Below, piece by piece: positions 1 to 5,704 of a stretch of 5,951 nucleotides of DNA. A model generated the notes under the pieces. The model saw only the letters and a program-made list of their open reading frames with translations, was not told where the DNA came from and searched no databases. Made by a program: the position numbers and the translations under genes. This stretch comes from Dehalococcoidia bacterium (GTDB lineage: Bacteria; Chloroflexota; Dehalococcoidia; GIF9; AB-539-J10), in assembly GCA_030603265.1 (NCBI GenBank), contig JAUVYD010000104.1, forward strand, positions 1 to 5,951, given 5' to 3'. The stretch's first letter is position 1; every line of letters starts with the position of its first letter.

Positions 1-384
1 CCCACCCTTTCCATCAATCCACGGATTACGGACAGAGGTCTCCCATTGATTTACTTCAAGGACACGGCTGCTGCGTTTGGCGCCCTGGCTGACGCCGATA
101 TGGATAGAATCAAGACCATCAACTACAACATAGCGGGGGTGAACGCCTCCGTGTCGCCGAGGGAAATCGAAGCCTCGGTGAAGAGGCTGATACCGGGGGC
201 CGTCATCTCGTACGACCCTGACCCTGTGGTGATTCAGTACTTCGCTACTCTGCGATTCGATGCGCTCGATGACACGCCGGCGCGTGAGGAGTGGGACTGG
301 CGTCCACAGTTCAATACGGTCGATGCCATCGTCGAGGACTTCGCGAAGGAAGTGCGGGAGCACCCGGAGCGCTACTCTCTCTAG
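1..384 (+). CDS. NAD-dependent epimerase/dehydratase, C-terminal part (threonine dehydrogenase-like)
   Basis: This is the 3' end of a gene that begins before the window. The reading frame is open from base 1 to the TAG at 382-384, so the TTG at 46 is an internal codon and not the start. The visible 127 or so residues look like the substrate-binding C-terminal part of an extended short-chain dehydrogenase. A segment reading YNIAG follows a helix that would line the active site, then comes a PGA.ISYDPDP stretch, and near the end DDTPAREEWDWRPQF, the usual 'Dd..ar.dwgw.P.y' tail of epimerases. The order and wording most resemble NAD-dependent L-threonine 3-dehydrogenases of the epimerase type, which oxidise threonine to 2-amino-3-ketobutyrate in the cytosol. 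The NAD-binding Rossmann fold and the catalytic YxxxK lie outside the window, so the substrate cannot be fixed. UDP-sugar epimerases are the main alternative. Confidence 0.8.
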   Translation, partial: PTLSINPRITDRGLPLIYFKDTAAAFGALADADMDRIKTINYNIAGVNASVSPREIEASVKRLIPGAVISYDPDPVVIQYFATLRFDALDDTPAREEWDWRPQFNTVDAIVEDFAKEVREHPERYSL

Positions 385-460
385 GAGCAGCAATCGCGTG
401 TGATACCTCACCACGTGAGCATGGTGCTCTCCCCTCATCGGAAGCCACTATGCTCATTCG

Positions 461-482
461 CGGGGGTGACGTCCCCCGGGGG
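461..482. repeat. GC-rich inverted repeat
   Basis: CGGGGG (461-466) and CCCCCG (473-478) can form a six-pair stem with a six-base loop, TGACGT. The right arm is also part of a perfect ten-base palindrome, CCCCCGGGGG (473-482), so two alternative foldings compete. It lies 77 bases after the epimerase stop codon and could take part in transcript ending, but no T-run follows, so it is not called a terminator. It shares the CGTCCCCCG core with the repeat at 567-594. Confidence 0.45.
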
Positions 483-566
483 TAGCCGATGCGTACGTTC
501 GGGCTCTGTCTCAGGACGTACTGACAAGTATCATGTCCGCGGGGTTGGCATGGCCTTCAGCCTCGC

Positions 567-594
567 GGGAATGCGTACGGCGTCCCCCGAACTG
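567..594 (-). repeat. Dispersed repeat, copy B
   Basis: A 28-base segment that starts with GGGAATG and ends with GTCCCCCGAACTG on the plus strand. It aligns along its whole length with the segment at 3589-3617, with identical GGGAATG and GTCCCCCGAA blocks, mostly C/T differences and one gap. Read on the minus strand it gives CAGTTCGGGGGACGCC. It lies in a non-coding region. Confidence 0.5.
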
Positions 595-652
595 AGTACC
601 GCATCATCGGCGCGCCACTGCCTCGCTGCCGTCCATCTTGCGGGCAGACCAG

Positions 653-681
653 TTGACCCCGGAGGCCACCTGCCTTAGAAT
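653..681 (+). promoter_or_regulatory. Sigma70-type promoter of the MNT/HEPN pair
   Basis: A -35 box TTGACC (653-658) and a -10 box TAGAAT (676-681) are separated by exactly 17 bases, each one or two bases from consensus. Transcription would start near 688, giving a leader of about 31 bases that contains the ribosome binding site AGGGAGA. The position rules out the in-frame ATGs at 638 and 680 as starts of the antitoxin gene. Confidence 0.7.
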
Positions 682-718
682 GCGGCCGAAGGGTGGAAAG
701 ACCAGGGAGATCTGTTAC

Positions 719-1012
719 ATGACAGCGGGTTCGGAAGCACTGAGAACTCACCGAGACGAGATTCTTGCCGCGGCGGCCCGTCATGGCGCACGTACTATCA
801 GCGTATTTGGTTCGGTGGCAAGAGGGACTTCCACCGAGGCAAGCGACGTGGACTTCCTGGTGGAGATGGAAGAGGGCGCAACGCTGTTCGACCGCGCCGC
901 GCTCACGCTCGATCTTCGGAGGATACTGGGTCCTGACGTTGACGTGGTAAACCAGAAGGCGCTGAAGCCTCGTGTCCGTGCGCATGTCGTTCGTGAGGCA
1001 GTTGCCCTTTGA
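719..1012 (+). CDS. mntA: MNT-type nucleotidyltransferase, antitoxin of a HEPN/MNT toxin-antitoxin pair
   Basis: A 97-residue minimal nucleotidyltransferase. The signature GSVARGTSTEASDVDFLV (about residues 31-48) is the 'GS...DxD' metal-binding motif of the polymerase-beta fold, and DVDVV about 30 residues later supplies the third acidic residue. In characterised pairs such as Shewanella MntA/HepT, the MNT protein transfers AMP groups from ATP to a tyrosine in the partner toxin and so silences it. The start is the ATG preceded by AGGGAGA (704-710) and downstream of the promoter at 653-681. Its stop TGA overlaps the TTG start of the HEPN gene (TTGA, 1009-1012), the usual translational coupling of these pairs. 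All catalytic acids are present, so this gene looks intact although its partner is broken. A lone 'nucleotidyltransferase domain protein' without antitoxin activity is the alternative. Confidence 0.9.
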   Translation: MTAGSEALRTHRDEILAAAARHGARTISVFGSVARGTSTEASDVDFLVEMEEGATLFDRAALTLDLRRILGPDVDVVNQKALKPRVRAHVVREAVAL

Positions 1013-1353
1013 AGCGACCGCGCGAGCGTATCCTCGACATGCTGGATGCCATCGAGAGCATCCAACGCTAGGGCAACCGCGGGCGAGATGCGTTTGACAC
1101 CGACGAACTCGTAAGGACGTGGATGGTTCACCACATCCAGGTTCTATGCGAGGATGCGGCTGCGCTGGGGCGGGATTTCCATGACGCCCATCCGGCAGTT
1201 CCGTGGGCAGAAATGGTTGCCATGCGGAATGTGCTGGTCCACGACTATGGAGGCGTCGATCCTGACGAGGTGTGGAAGACAGTCGAGCGCGATCTACCAC
1301 CTCTGAAGCAACAGCTGTTACAACTCTCCGGCGAACTCCACGCAAGTCGGTAG
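1009..1353 (+). pseudogene. hepT: HEPN-domain (DUF86) toxin with an in-frame TAG at codon 21
   Basis: Read from the TTG that overlaps the antitoxin stop, this frame encodes a normal HEPN/DUF86 protein of about 114 residues. It opens with KRPRERILDMLDAIESIQR, meets TAG at 1069-1071, then continues with helices ending in PLKQQLLQL and a TAG at 1351-1353. The family usually has tyrosine at the interrupted position (R-Y-x-x-(R)G), so one base change from TAT or TAC explains the stop. The later part keeps RNVLVHDY, which fits the RX4HXY motif: arginine and histidine form the RNase site of HEPN toxins, and the tyrosine is the one AMPylated by MntA. TAG also ends the epimerase, exporter and this gene itself, so codon reassignment is unlikely. 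The toxin is therefore probably inactive or N-terminally truncated, unless the base is a sequencing error. Confidence 0.85.
1113..1125 (+). promoter_or_regulatory. Possible internal ribosome binding site and restart ATG inside the HEPN gene
   Basis: AAGGA (1113-1117) sits five bases before an ATG at 1123 that is in the HEPN frame, 52 bases past the premature TAG. A ribosome restarting here would make a 76-residue fragment, MVHHIQVLCEDA... to the normal end. It would keep RNVLVHDY but lack the first helix of the four-helix bundle. The spacing is good, but the site may be chance, since it also encodes ordinary family residues. Confidence 0.35.
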
Positions 1354-1398
1354 TACTCAGGCTGTCTGCTGCGACCGCTCTCTCTCGAGCATCTGGAT

Positions 1399-1426
1399 GG
1401 CGGACCCGTCACTCAGGCACTCCGCC
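1399..1426. terminator. Weak candidate hairpin between convergent genes
   Basis: GGCGGA (1399-1404) and TCCGCC (1421-1426) are perfect inverted copies around a 16-base loop, in the 143-base gap between the convergent HEPN and lipoprotein genes. The plus-strand sequence after it contains TGTTTCT but no true T-run. GTCACTC occurs twice here (1408-1414 and 1430-1436). A terminator is expected in this gap, and this is the best hairpin I see in it. Confidence 0.25.
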
Positions 1427-1496
1427 CTCGTCACTCCTGTTTCTGGCTGGCGAGTCCTCCTCACCTCCGGAAACGAGTATCGCCTCCCCACATTTC

Positions 1497-2600
1497 TCAG
1501 TCGCAGTAGTACTCGACAGTCATCGTCGGGAGAATCCCGCGTTCCCAGTGCAGAAGGTCCCTGGTGTCGTCCCAATCCGAACGCGGGTCCGAGAACTGCA
1601 GGCGGAACTGGAAGTACCTCTCGCCAAGCTCGTCCTTGAGTGCGTCGCGGAAGCCAATGGAGTGCGTTGGCATGTCCAGATCGTCAAAGTCGCACCATTC
1701 CCCGATCGGGTCAGTGAGGTCCTTCGTCCAGTACTGGTCACGAATCGAGGCGTACTCATGTACATACGCGCGCAGACATCCGAGTCCCGGGAACGGAAGG
1801 TCATACGGGATGTCGTAAGCGGACAGGTCGACGGTTACTCGCGTGATGACCGCATCATCCGGGATGTCGGAGATGTCAAAGGTGAGAAACCCCTGGATAT
1901 CCCTGTTGGCGTCGTCGTCACCCACGTAGATGCCTGTCGTCCTTTCGACCCCGCTGCTACGGATATAGCCGCTCATCTCATCGTCTGCCGTGAGCGTAAC
2001 ACGGCTCACGTCGGGCTGCTGCACGGTGACGGTTACGTTGGCAGTCGCTGTCGAAGCGCCACCTGTTGCCGTCAGCACGTAGGTGGTCGTCTCATCCGGT
2101 GTGACCACCACCGAGCCAGTCGCTGGTACCGTGCCGATGTCCTGGTCGATGCTGACCGACGTCGCGTTGGAGACGTTCCATAACAGCGTGACGCTCTCAC
2201 CTGTCTCGATGGTCCAGGGCAACGCCTCAAAGGTTTTCACCGTAGTCAGGGCATCACCGGCGGGAACCACCTTCACTGAGCCATGTGCCTCAGGAGACCA
2301 TGCGCCATTGTTGTCCTGCACCATGAAGTCGATGGCGTGTTCGCCCACCGAGAGCGAATCAGTCTCGAATGTAGCCAACCGGCTGAGCTCACCATCCAGC
2401 TCCGAGTTCCAGCGGTAGCCCACCACGTCGCCATCTGCATCGGTACCATGGCCGATGAACGTGACCGTCTCGCCCTCGGTCGGCTCTGCCGGCGAAATGG
2501 AGCTTATGGACGCTTCGGGAGACTCGTTCGATTGAGGTGAGGTGTCCGCGCACCCGGCTAAAATCAGCAATACGCAAACGAGAGGCAATGCTCTATTCAT
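1497..2600 (-). CDS. Secreted lipoprotein with PKD-like, Ig-like and C-terminal beta-rich domains
   Basis: A 367-residue protein. It opens with MNRALPLVCVLLILAGC: a short basic start, a hydrophobic core and the lipobox LAGC with cysteine 17, so it should be cleaved by signal peptidase II and lipid-anchored on the outer face of the membrane. Residues about 26-112 look like a PKD-type domain (EGETVTFIGHGTDADGD, then ...VQDNNGAWS). Residues 113-195 form a second Ig-like domain (IETGESVTLLWNVSNATSV, then TPDETTTYVLTATG). Residues about 196-367 form a beta-rich module with FLTFDISDIPDDAVITRVTV, the pattern of carbohydrate-binding-like (CBM96/DUF7594-type) domains, with three cysteines near its end. 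No catalytic motif is seen; binding to polysaccharide or the cell surface is inferred. The ATG at 2600 is preferred over the GTG at 2606 because GAGGTG lies five bases before the ATG but directly abuts the GTG. Confidence 0.88.
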   Translation of the reverse strand: MNRALPLVCVLLILAGCADTSPQSNESPEASISSISPAEPTEGETVTFIGHGTDADGDVVGYRWNSELDGELSRLATFETDSLSVGEHAIDFMVQDNNGAWSPEAHGSVKVVPAGDALTTVKTFEALPWTIETGESVTLLWNVSNATSVSIDQDIGTVPATGSVVVTPDETTTYVLTATGGASTATANVTVTVQQPDVSRVTLTADDEMSGYIRSSGVERTTGIYVGDDDANRDIQGFLTFDISDIPDDAVITRVTVDLSAYDIPYDLPFPGLGCLRAYVHEYASIRDQYWTKDLTDPIGEWCDFDDLDMPTHSIGFRDALKDELGERYFQFRLQFSDPRSDWDDTRDLLHWERGILPTMTVEYYCD

Positions 2601-2642
2601 CTTCACACCTCACAGCCATAGTCGGGCCCCGAGTCTACTAGC

Positions 2643-2671
2643 AGCATACCGTTCTCTCCTCCAGACTACAA
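2643..2671 (-). promoter_or_regulatory. Candidate promoter of the lipoprotein gene
   Basis: On the minus strand, TTGTAG (2671-2666) and TATGCT (2648-2643) are 17 bases apart. Transcription would start near 2636, about 35 bases before the ATG at 2600. Each box has two mismatches to consensus, so this is moderate evidence. Confidence 0.4.
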
Positions 2672-2771
2672 GGTCCAGAGGGAGTTCACTGACTTGCTCT
2701 CCAGTTCCGGGAAGACTGTGCCTACGTCTTGCCATGACCCTGGAATTCCCGCAGCCCTGCTACCTCTGCGC

Positions 2772-2800
2772 TTGCCTTTCGGCGGTGCTGTAGCTACAAT
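2772..2800 (+). promoter_or_regulatory. Sigma70-type promoter of the exporter gene
   Basis: TTGCCT (2772-2777) and TACAAT (2795-2800) are separated by 17 bases. The start of transcription would fall near 2807, about 22 bases before the TTG at 2829, with AAAGGT (2812-2817) as ribosome binding site. The site shows that the upstream in-frame ATG at 2694 cannot be the start on this transcript. Confidence 0.6.
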
Positions 2801-2828
2801 CGCTTCCCGTGAAAGGTCAGCCACTAGC

Positions 2829-3447
2829 TTGTTATCTTATGTAGTCCTGGGCATCACCCTCGGCTTTGCGGCCGGCGTGCAGCCGGGACCTTTCCAGACC
2901 TTTCTCATCTCGCGAACGCTGCAAGATGGCTGGCGGCACAGTCTGCCCGCTGCCTGCGCCCCTCTCCTGAGTGACATACCGGCGGTCACACTGGCACTGC
3001 TGCTACTCACGAGTTTGCCGGTCTGGATGGAGAACACCCTGTATTTCGCGGGCGGCTTCTTCGTGCTATTCCTGGCGTATCGCGCCTTCAAATCATTCAA
3101 GAACTACACCTTCAGTCAGACGGTCCTGCTGCAGTCCGGGCGTCAGAACTTCCTCAAAGCAGTCACGGTGAATCTACTGAATCCTAGCCCCTATCTGTTC
3201 TGGAGCCTGGTGACGGGACCACTGCTGCTGAGAGGCTGGAGAGAAGGCTCCAGTCAACGGGATAGCGCTGGTTTCCAGTTTCTATGCCATGATCATCTTG
3301 ACTTGCGCAGGCATCATCCTCCTGTTTGCAGGCATCGGCAGGCTGTTCCCAAGGGTGAACCGGATACTGATAGGCGTTTCTGTTGTAGCTCTAGCCCTCT
3401 TCGGCTTCTACCAGTTGTGGTTGGGAGCTACATCGCTATGGTCCTAG
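2829..3447 (+). pseudogene. LysE-family amino-acid exporter, interrupted by one frameshift
   Basis: Joined across one frameshift, this is a 205-residue membrane protein, the usual length of the LysE/RhtB family, which exports amino acids or related compounds through the inner membrane. The first part (2829-3245, frame of 2829) begins with a hydrophobic helix and carries GVQPGPFQTFLISR, the family's GxxPGP motif. Several further membrane segments follow, then NLLNPSPYLFW, the NxxNP motif. After WRE at 3245 the family sequence continues one base later from GCT at 3247 (APVNGIALVSSFYAMIIL, then two more hydrophobic helices) to TAG at 3445-3447. The original frame instead runs on as low-hydrophobicity sequence to 3545. 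The switch must lie after the TGA at 3229-3231 in the second frame. The TTG at 2829 fits the usual family N-terminus, the AAAGGT site and the promoter. An extra G in the GAGAGAAGG tract is the simplest cause; sequencing error is possible. Confidence 0.85.
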
Positions 3448-3491
3448 CGCCCTCCCCCCTCCCCGGCGAGTCTCCACACGACTGTGCGGGA

Positions 3492-3506
3492 GAATTCCGC
3501 GGACAC
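3492..3506 (+). repeat. Dispersed repeat, copy E (opposite orientation, partial)
   Basis: GAATTCCGCGGACAC resembles the minus-strand reading of the copy at 3589-3617 (CAATTCGGGGGACAC) with three differences in 15 bases. It lies in inverted orientation to that copy, about 80 bases away. It is short enough that chance similarity cannot be excluded. Confidence 0.3.
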
Positions 3507-3588
3507 ATTGGCTATCTTCGGAGTCCCGAACCTGCCGTTTCGTGATTCCGGGGAATGCCGGTCAACGCTTGCGGGCGAAGACCTCAAA

Positions 3589-3617
3589 GGGAATGGACTA
3601 TGGTGTCCCCCGAATTG
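3589..3617 (-). repeat. Dispersed repeat, copy A
   Basis: A 29-base segment opening GGGAATGGACTATGG and ending TGTCCCCCGAATTG on the plus strand. It is the clearest copy: it matches 567-594 along its whole length and 3685-3711 at about 19 of 27 positions. On the minus strand it contains AATTCGGGGGACACCATA, similar to sequences commonly seen near REP-associated (IS200-like) transposase genes; that resemblance is from memory. Confidence 0.5.
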
Positions 3618-3684
3618 CCCAGACTGAAACCGTCCCGTCAGGCGGTGAGGCCGGTTGGTTACAGCCGGATATGAACGTGAGACT

Positions 3685-3711
3685 GAATTGAGTGAGGTGT
3701 CCCCGTAACTC
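3685..3711 (-). repeat. Dispersed repeat, copy C
   Basis: A 27-base segment containing GAGGTGTCCCCGTAACTC on the plus strand, the same orientation as the copy at 3589-3617. On the minus strand it reads GAGTTACGGGGACACCTCAC. It runs into the stop codon of the PhzF-family gene (3710-3712). Confidence 0.4.
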
Positions 3712-4585
3712 AGATCGAGAGGTGTCCGTCGATGCAGGTTACTGCGGCTCCACTCACTTGGATGCGTTGCTCACTCACTGACAGGCGCAGCAGTCCTGCG
3801 CGTCCGAGGACGGCCCCTTGAGAGGACAGGAACTCGCCTCCGAAGTGAGCTGTCTGTCCGGTGTGGCGGATGAAAGCGCCCACGCAGCCGTTGCCGCTGC
3901 CGCACACAGGGTCCTCGTCGACACCATGTGCGGGAGCGAATGCGCGAACTTCGATACGCGCAGGCACCCCTCCGGGATACTCACCGAAGATGATCACTCC
4001 CGCAGTCTCGTCCTCAAGGTCCAGCAACTTCATGCGCGGCAGGTCCGGCCGGGTCGCCAGAACGGCCCCGGCGTCCGGCAACTGCGCCACAACCCAGCGT
4101 ACCCCGACGTCAACCAGGCAGGGAGTGAATTCACGAAGTACTTCAACACCGAGTATGGCTTCAAGTTCGGTGACCCGTGTGCAGCTCAATGGCGTCACCG
4201 AGGGTCGTGGCAGGTCGAACGAGATCCACTGCTCGCCGTCGGACCCACAGTCCACCCTCAGGTTGACCAGGCCCGCGCCACATTCCTGGATGAGAACTCC
4301 ATCTCTCGGCTCGACAAGGCCCGCTTCCAGTAATGCGTGAGCGGTGCCGATGGTTGGATGGCCTGCGAAGGGAAGCTCGGCACCCGGCGTGAAGATGCGA
4401 ACGCGGAAGTCCGCCCGGGGATTCACGCTCGGGACCACGAAGGTGGTCTCTGACAGGTTGGTCCAGTTGGCGACCTGTTGCATCTGGCCGGTCGTCAATT
4501 CGTCTGCCCGCAGCACTACTGCCACCGGGTTGCCTTTGAATCGGACGCTGGTGAAGACGTCAACCTGCTTGAAGGGTATGTTCAT
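3710..4585 (-). CDS. PhzF-family isomerase/epimerase
   Basis: A 291-residue protein of normal length for the PhzF family, whose members have two similar alpha/beta halves of diaminopimelate-epimerase fold with the active site between them. QVDVFTSVRFKGNPVAVV (residues 7-24) is the family opening. NLSETTFVV contains Glu46, the position of the catalytic acid/base in PhzF. FTPGAELPFAGHPTIGTA (65-82) and EDPVCGSGNG (224-233, Asp225) are the other conserved blocks. PhzF itself isomerises trans-2,3-dihydro-3-hydroxyanthranilate in phenazine synthesis, but no other phenazine gene is here, so the substrate is unknown. The ATG at 4585 is chosen because the family starts there and AAGGA lies nine to ten bases upstream; an earlier in-frame ATG at 4630 lies inside the aldolase gene. 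The gene is the second of a pair with threonine aldolase, 13 bases behind it. Confidence 0.93.
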   Translation of the reverse strand: MNIPFKQVDVFTSVRFKGNPVAVVLRADELTTGQMQQVANWTNLSETTFVVPSVNPRADFRVRIFTPGAELPFAGHPTIGTAHALLEAGLVEPRDGVLIQECGAGLVNLRVDCGSDGEQWISFDLPRPSVTPLSCTRVTELEAILGVEVLREFTPCLVDVGVRWVVAQLPDAGAVLATRPDLPRMKLLDLEDETAGVIIFGEYPGGVPARIEVRAFAPAHGVDEDPVCGSGNGCVGAFIRHTGQTAHFGGEFLSSQGAVLGRAGLLRLSVSEQRIQVSGAAVTCIDGHLSI

Positions 4586-4593
4586 AGTCGCAA

Positions 4594-4605
4594 GTCCTTC
4601 AGGAC
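4594..4605 (-). promoter_or_regulatory. Small hairpin over the PhzF-family ribosome binding site, with the aldolase stop codon in its loop
   Basis: On the minus strand, GTCC (4605-4602), TGAA (4601-4598) and GGAC (4597-4594) can form a four-pair stem with a four-base loop. The TGA that ends the aldolase gene is in the loop, and the AAGGA binding site of the next gene is in the loop and 3' arm. A ribosome ending the aldolase would open it, which suggests translational coupling. An overlapping palindrome, CAGGACAGTCCTG (4600-4612), offers a competing pairing. Short stems like this can arise by chance. Confidence 0.35.
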
Positions 4606-5651
4606 AGTCCTGTCGGGAACTCCTGTACAACGTCCTGCATCCTGTCGAGCGCCCGGTCTATGTCCTCAGCCTCAACCATTCGGTGAGTAACGGCGCGAAG
4701 CCTGGGTCCTTCCGGATAGTTCAACTTCACGTCCTTCTCGCGCAGGTGGTCAATGAAGGCGTGGGGTGGGACGTGCGAGGGCAGGGAAAACATCACGATG
4801 TTGCTGAGGGTCTTCTCGGGTGAGCAGTTGACGCCCGGAATCTTCGAGAGTCCTTCCGCCAGTCGTCTGGCATTCGCGTGGTCTTGCGCCAGGCGGTCAA
4901 TCATAGTGTCCAGTGCCACGAGTCCGGCCGCAGCGATGACCCCGGCCTGCCTCATGCCACCACCAAGCATCTTTCTCTTCTTTCGCGCTCTGGCGATGAA
5001 CTCGCCTGAACCGCACAGCACGGAGCCGACCGGCGCGCTGAGGCTCTTGGACAGACAGTAGCATACGGAGTCCACCGGCGACGCCAGCTGTGCAGCAGAA
5101 ACGCCGAGAGTCAGCGCGGCATTGAATATGCGCGCTCCGTCCAGATGAACAGCCAGACCATGCCGATGAGCGAGGTCGCATGCGGACGCGGTGTACTCTG
5201 CGCTAAGCACTGTGCCGCCACAGCGATTGTGTGTGTTCTCGAGGCAGAGAAGCGTGGTTGGCGGGTAATGGATGTCCTCCGGCCGGACGGTTGCTTCTAT
5301 GGCCACCAGGTCCAGCCTGCCGTCCTCTTCGTTCGGCACGGTGCGCAGAATAGCTCCCCCAAGGGCCGAGGCCCCTCCGACCTCGTACCACAGTATGTGA
5401 GACTCGCTGCCCAGGATTATCTCATCACCTGCTCGCGTGTGCGTCAAGATGGCCACCAGGTTGCTCATGATACCGCTGGCAGTAAAGAGGCCGGCCTCCT
5501 TCCCGAGCAGAGCGGCGGACCTCTGCTCCAGCAGATTGACAGTCGGATCCTCGCCATAGTCATCATCACCCAGCTCGGCCTGATACATAGCCTGCCGCAT
5601 TTCGTCAGTTGGCAGTGTAACCGTGTCGCTGCGCAGGTCGACTACTTTCAT
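4599..5651 (-). CDS. ltaE: Low-specificity L-threonine aldolase
   Basis: A 350-residue PLP enzyme of fold type I, the usual length for this family, which cleaves L-threonine and L-allo-threonine to glycine and acetaldehyde in the cytosol. DLRSDTVTLPTDEM (residues 5-18) and YGEDPTVNLLE (32-42) are the N-terminal family motifs. His85 in SESHI should stack on the cofactor ring. LENTHNRCGGTVL (137-149) is typical. Asp171 and Arg174 in HLDGARIFNA contact the PLP nitrogen and the substrate or cofactor region. Lys202 in LSKSLSAPVGS is the Schiff-base lysine. The ATG at 5651 follows GGAAGGGA by five bases and gives the standard MKVVDLRSDT start; the ATG at 5681 would add ten atypical residues. It is first in a two-gene unit with the PhzF-family gene. 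No convincing promoter was found in the 122 bases upstream, so transcription may also enter from the gene to the right. Confidence 0.95.
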   Translation of the reverse strand: MKVVDLRSDTVTLPTDEMRQAMYQAELGDDDYGEDPTVNLLEQRSAALLGKEAGLFTASGIMSNLVAILTHTRAGDEIILGSESHILWYEVGGASALGGAILRTVPNEEDGRLDLVAIEATVRPEDIHYPPTTLLCLENTHNRCGGTVLSAEYTASACDLAHRHGLAVHLDGARIFNAALTLGVSAAQLASPVDSVCYCLSKSLSAPVGSVLCGSGEFIARARKKRKMLGGGMRQAGVIAAAGLVALDTMIDRLAQDHANARRLAEGLSKIPGVNCSPEKTLSNIVMFSLPSHVPPHAFIDHLREKDVKLNYPEGPRLRAVTHRMVEAEDIDRALDRMQDVVQEFPTGLS

Positions 5652-5704
5652 CTCAGTCCCTTCCGGGGGCGAACGTCTCACCCCGTATTGATTCTGTCTT
5701 CTTT

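Larger units (their letters stand above)
385..652. other. Non-coding stretch between the epimerase gene and the MNT/HEPN module
   Basis: About 270 bases without a convincing gene; the open frames here have no recognisable protein character. It contains a GC-rich inverted repeat (461-482), a copy of the dispersed GTCCCCCGAA-type repeat (567-594), and a 9-base direct repeat ATGCGTACG at 489-497 and 571-579. No terminator with a T-run is visible after the epimerase stop codon. Confidence 0.6.
3448..3709. other. Non-coding stretch between the exporter and the PhzF-family gene
   Basis: About 260 bases between convergent genes with no protein-like frame other than the out-of-frame tail of the exporter reading frame. 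It begins with a C-rich run (CCTCCCCCCTCCCC, 3451-3464), then an interrupted stem with TCTCC (3471-3475) opposite GGAGA (3489-3493), and three copies of the dispersed repeat (3492-3506, 3589-3617, 3685-3711). No T-run terminator is seen for either flanking gene. Confidence 0.6.

Noticed and set aside
638..718. Longer N-terminus for the antitoxin from ATG at 638 or 680
   Set aside because: Both ATGs fall within or upstream of the promoter at 653-681, and the ATG at 719 has the ribosome binding site and family-typical start.
1069..1071. Reassignment of TAG to an amino acid
   Set aside because: TAG is the natural stop of the epimerase (382-384), the exporter (3445-3447) and the HEPN gene itself (1351-1353), all at the expected family ends.
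557..1345. Long minus-strand open frame opposite the MNT/HEPN genes
   Set aside because: It lies entirely opposite well-recognised genes and their promoter, is rich in Arg, Pro and Ser without domain character, and has no supporting start signals. It is a shadow of high-GC coding sequence.
1272..2183. 303-codon plus-strand open frame opposite the lipoprotein gene
   Set aside because: The opposite strand encodes a lipoprotein with signal peptide, lipobox and recognisable domains; this frame has no family features and overlaps the end of the HEPN gene.
2694..2828. Longer N-terminus for the exporter from ATG at 2694
   Set aside because: The added 45 residues lack family similarity, and the promoter at 2772-2800 lies inside them.
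3471..3493. Terminator after the exporter gene
   Set aside because: TCTCC and GGAGA can pair around CACA/TGTG, but the stem is interrupted by unpaired bases and no T-run follows.
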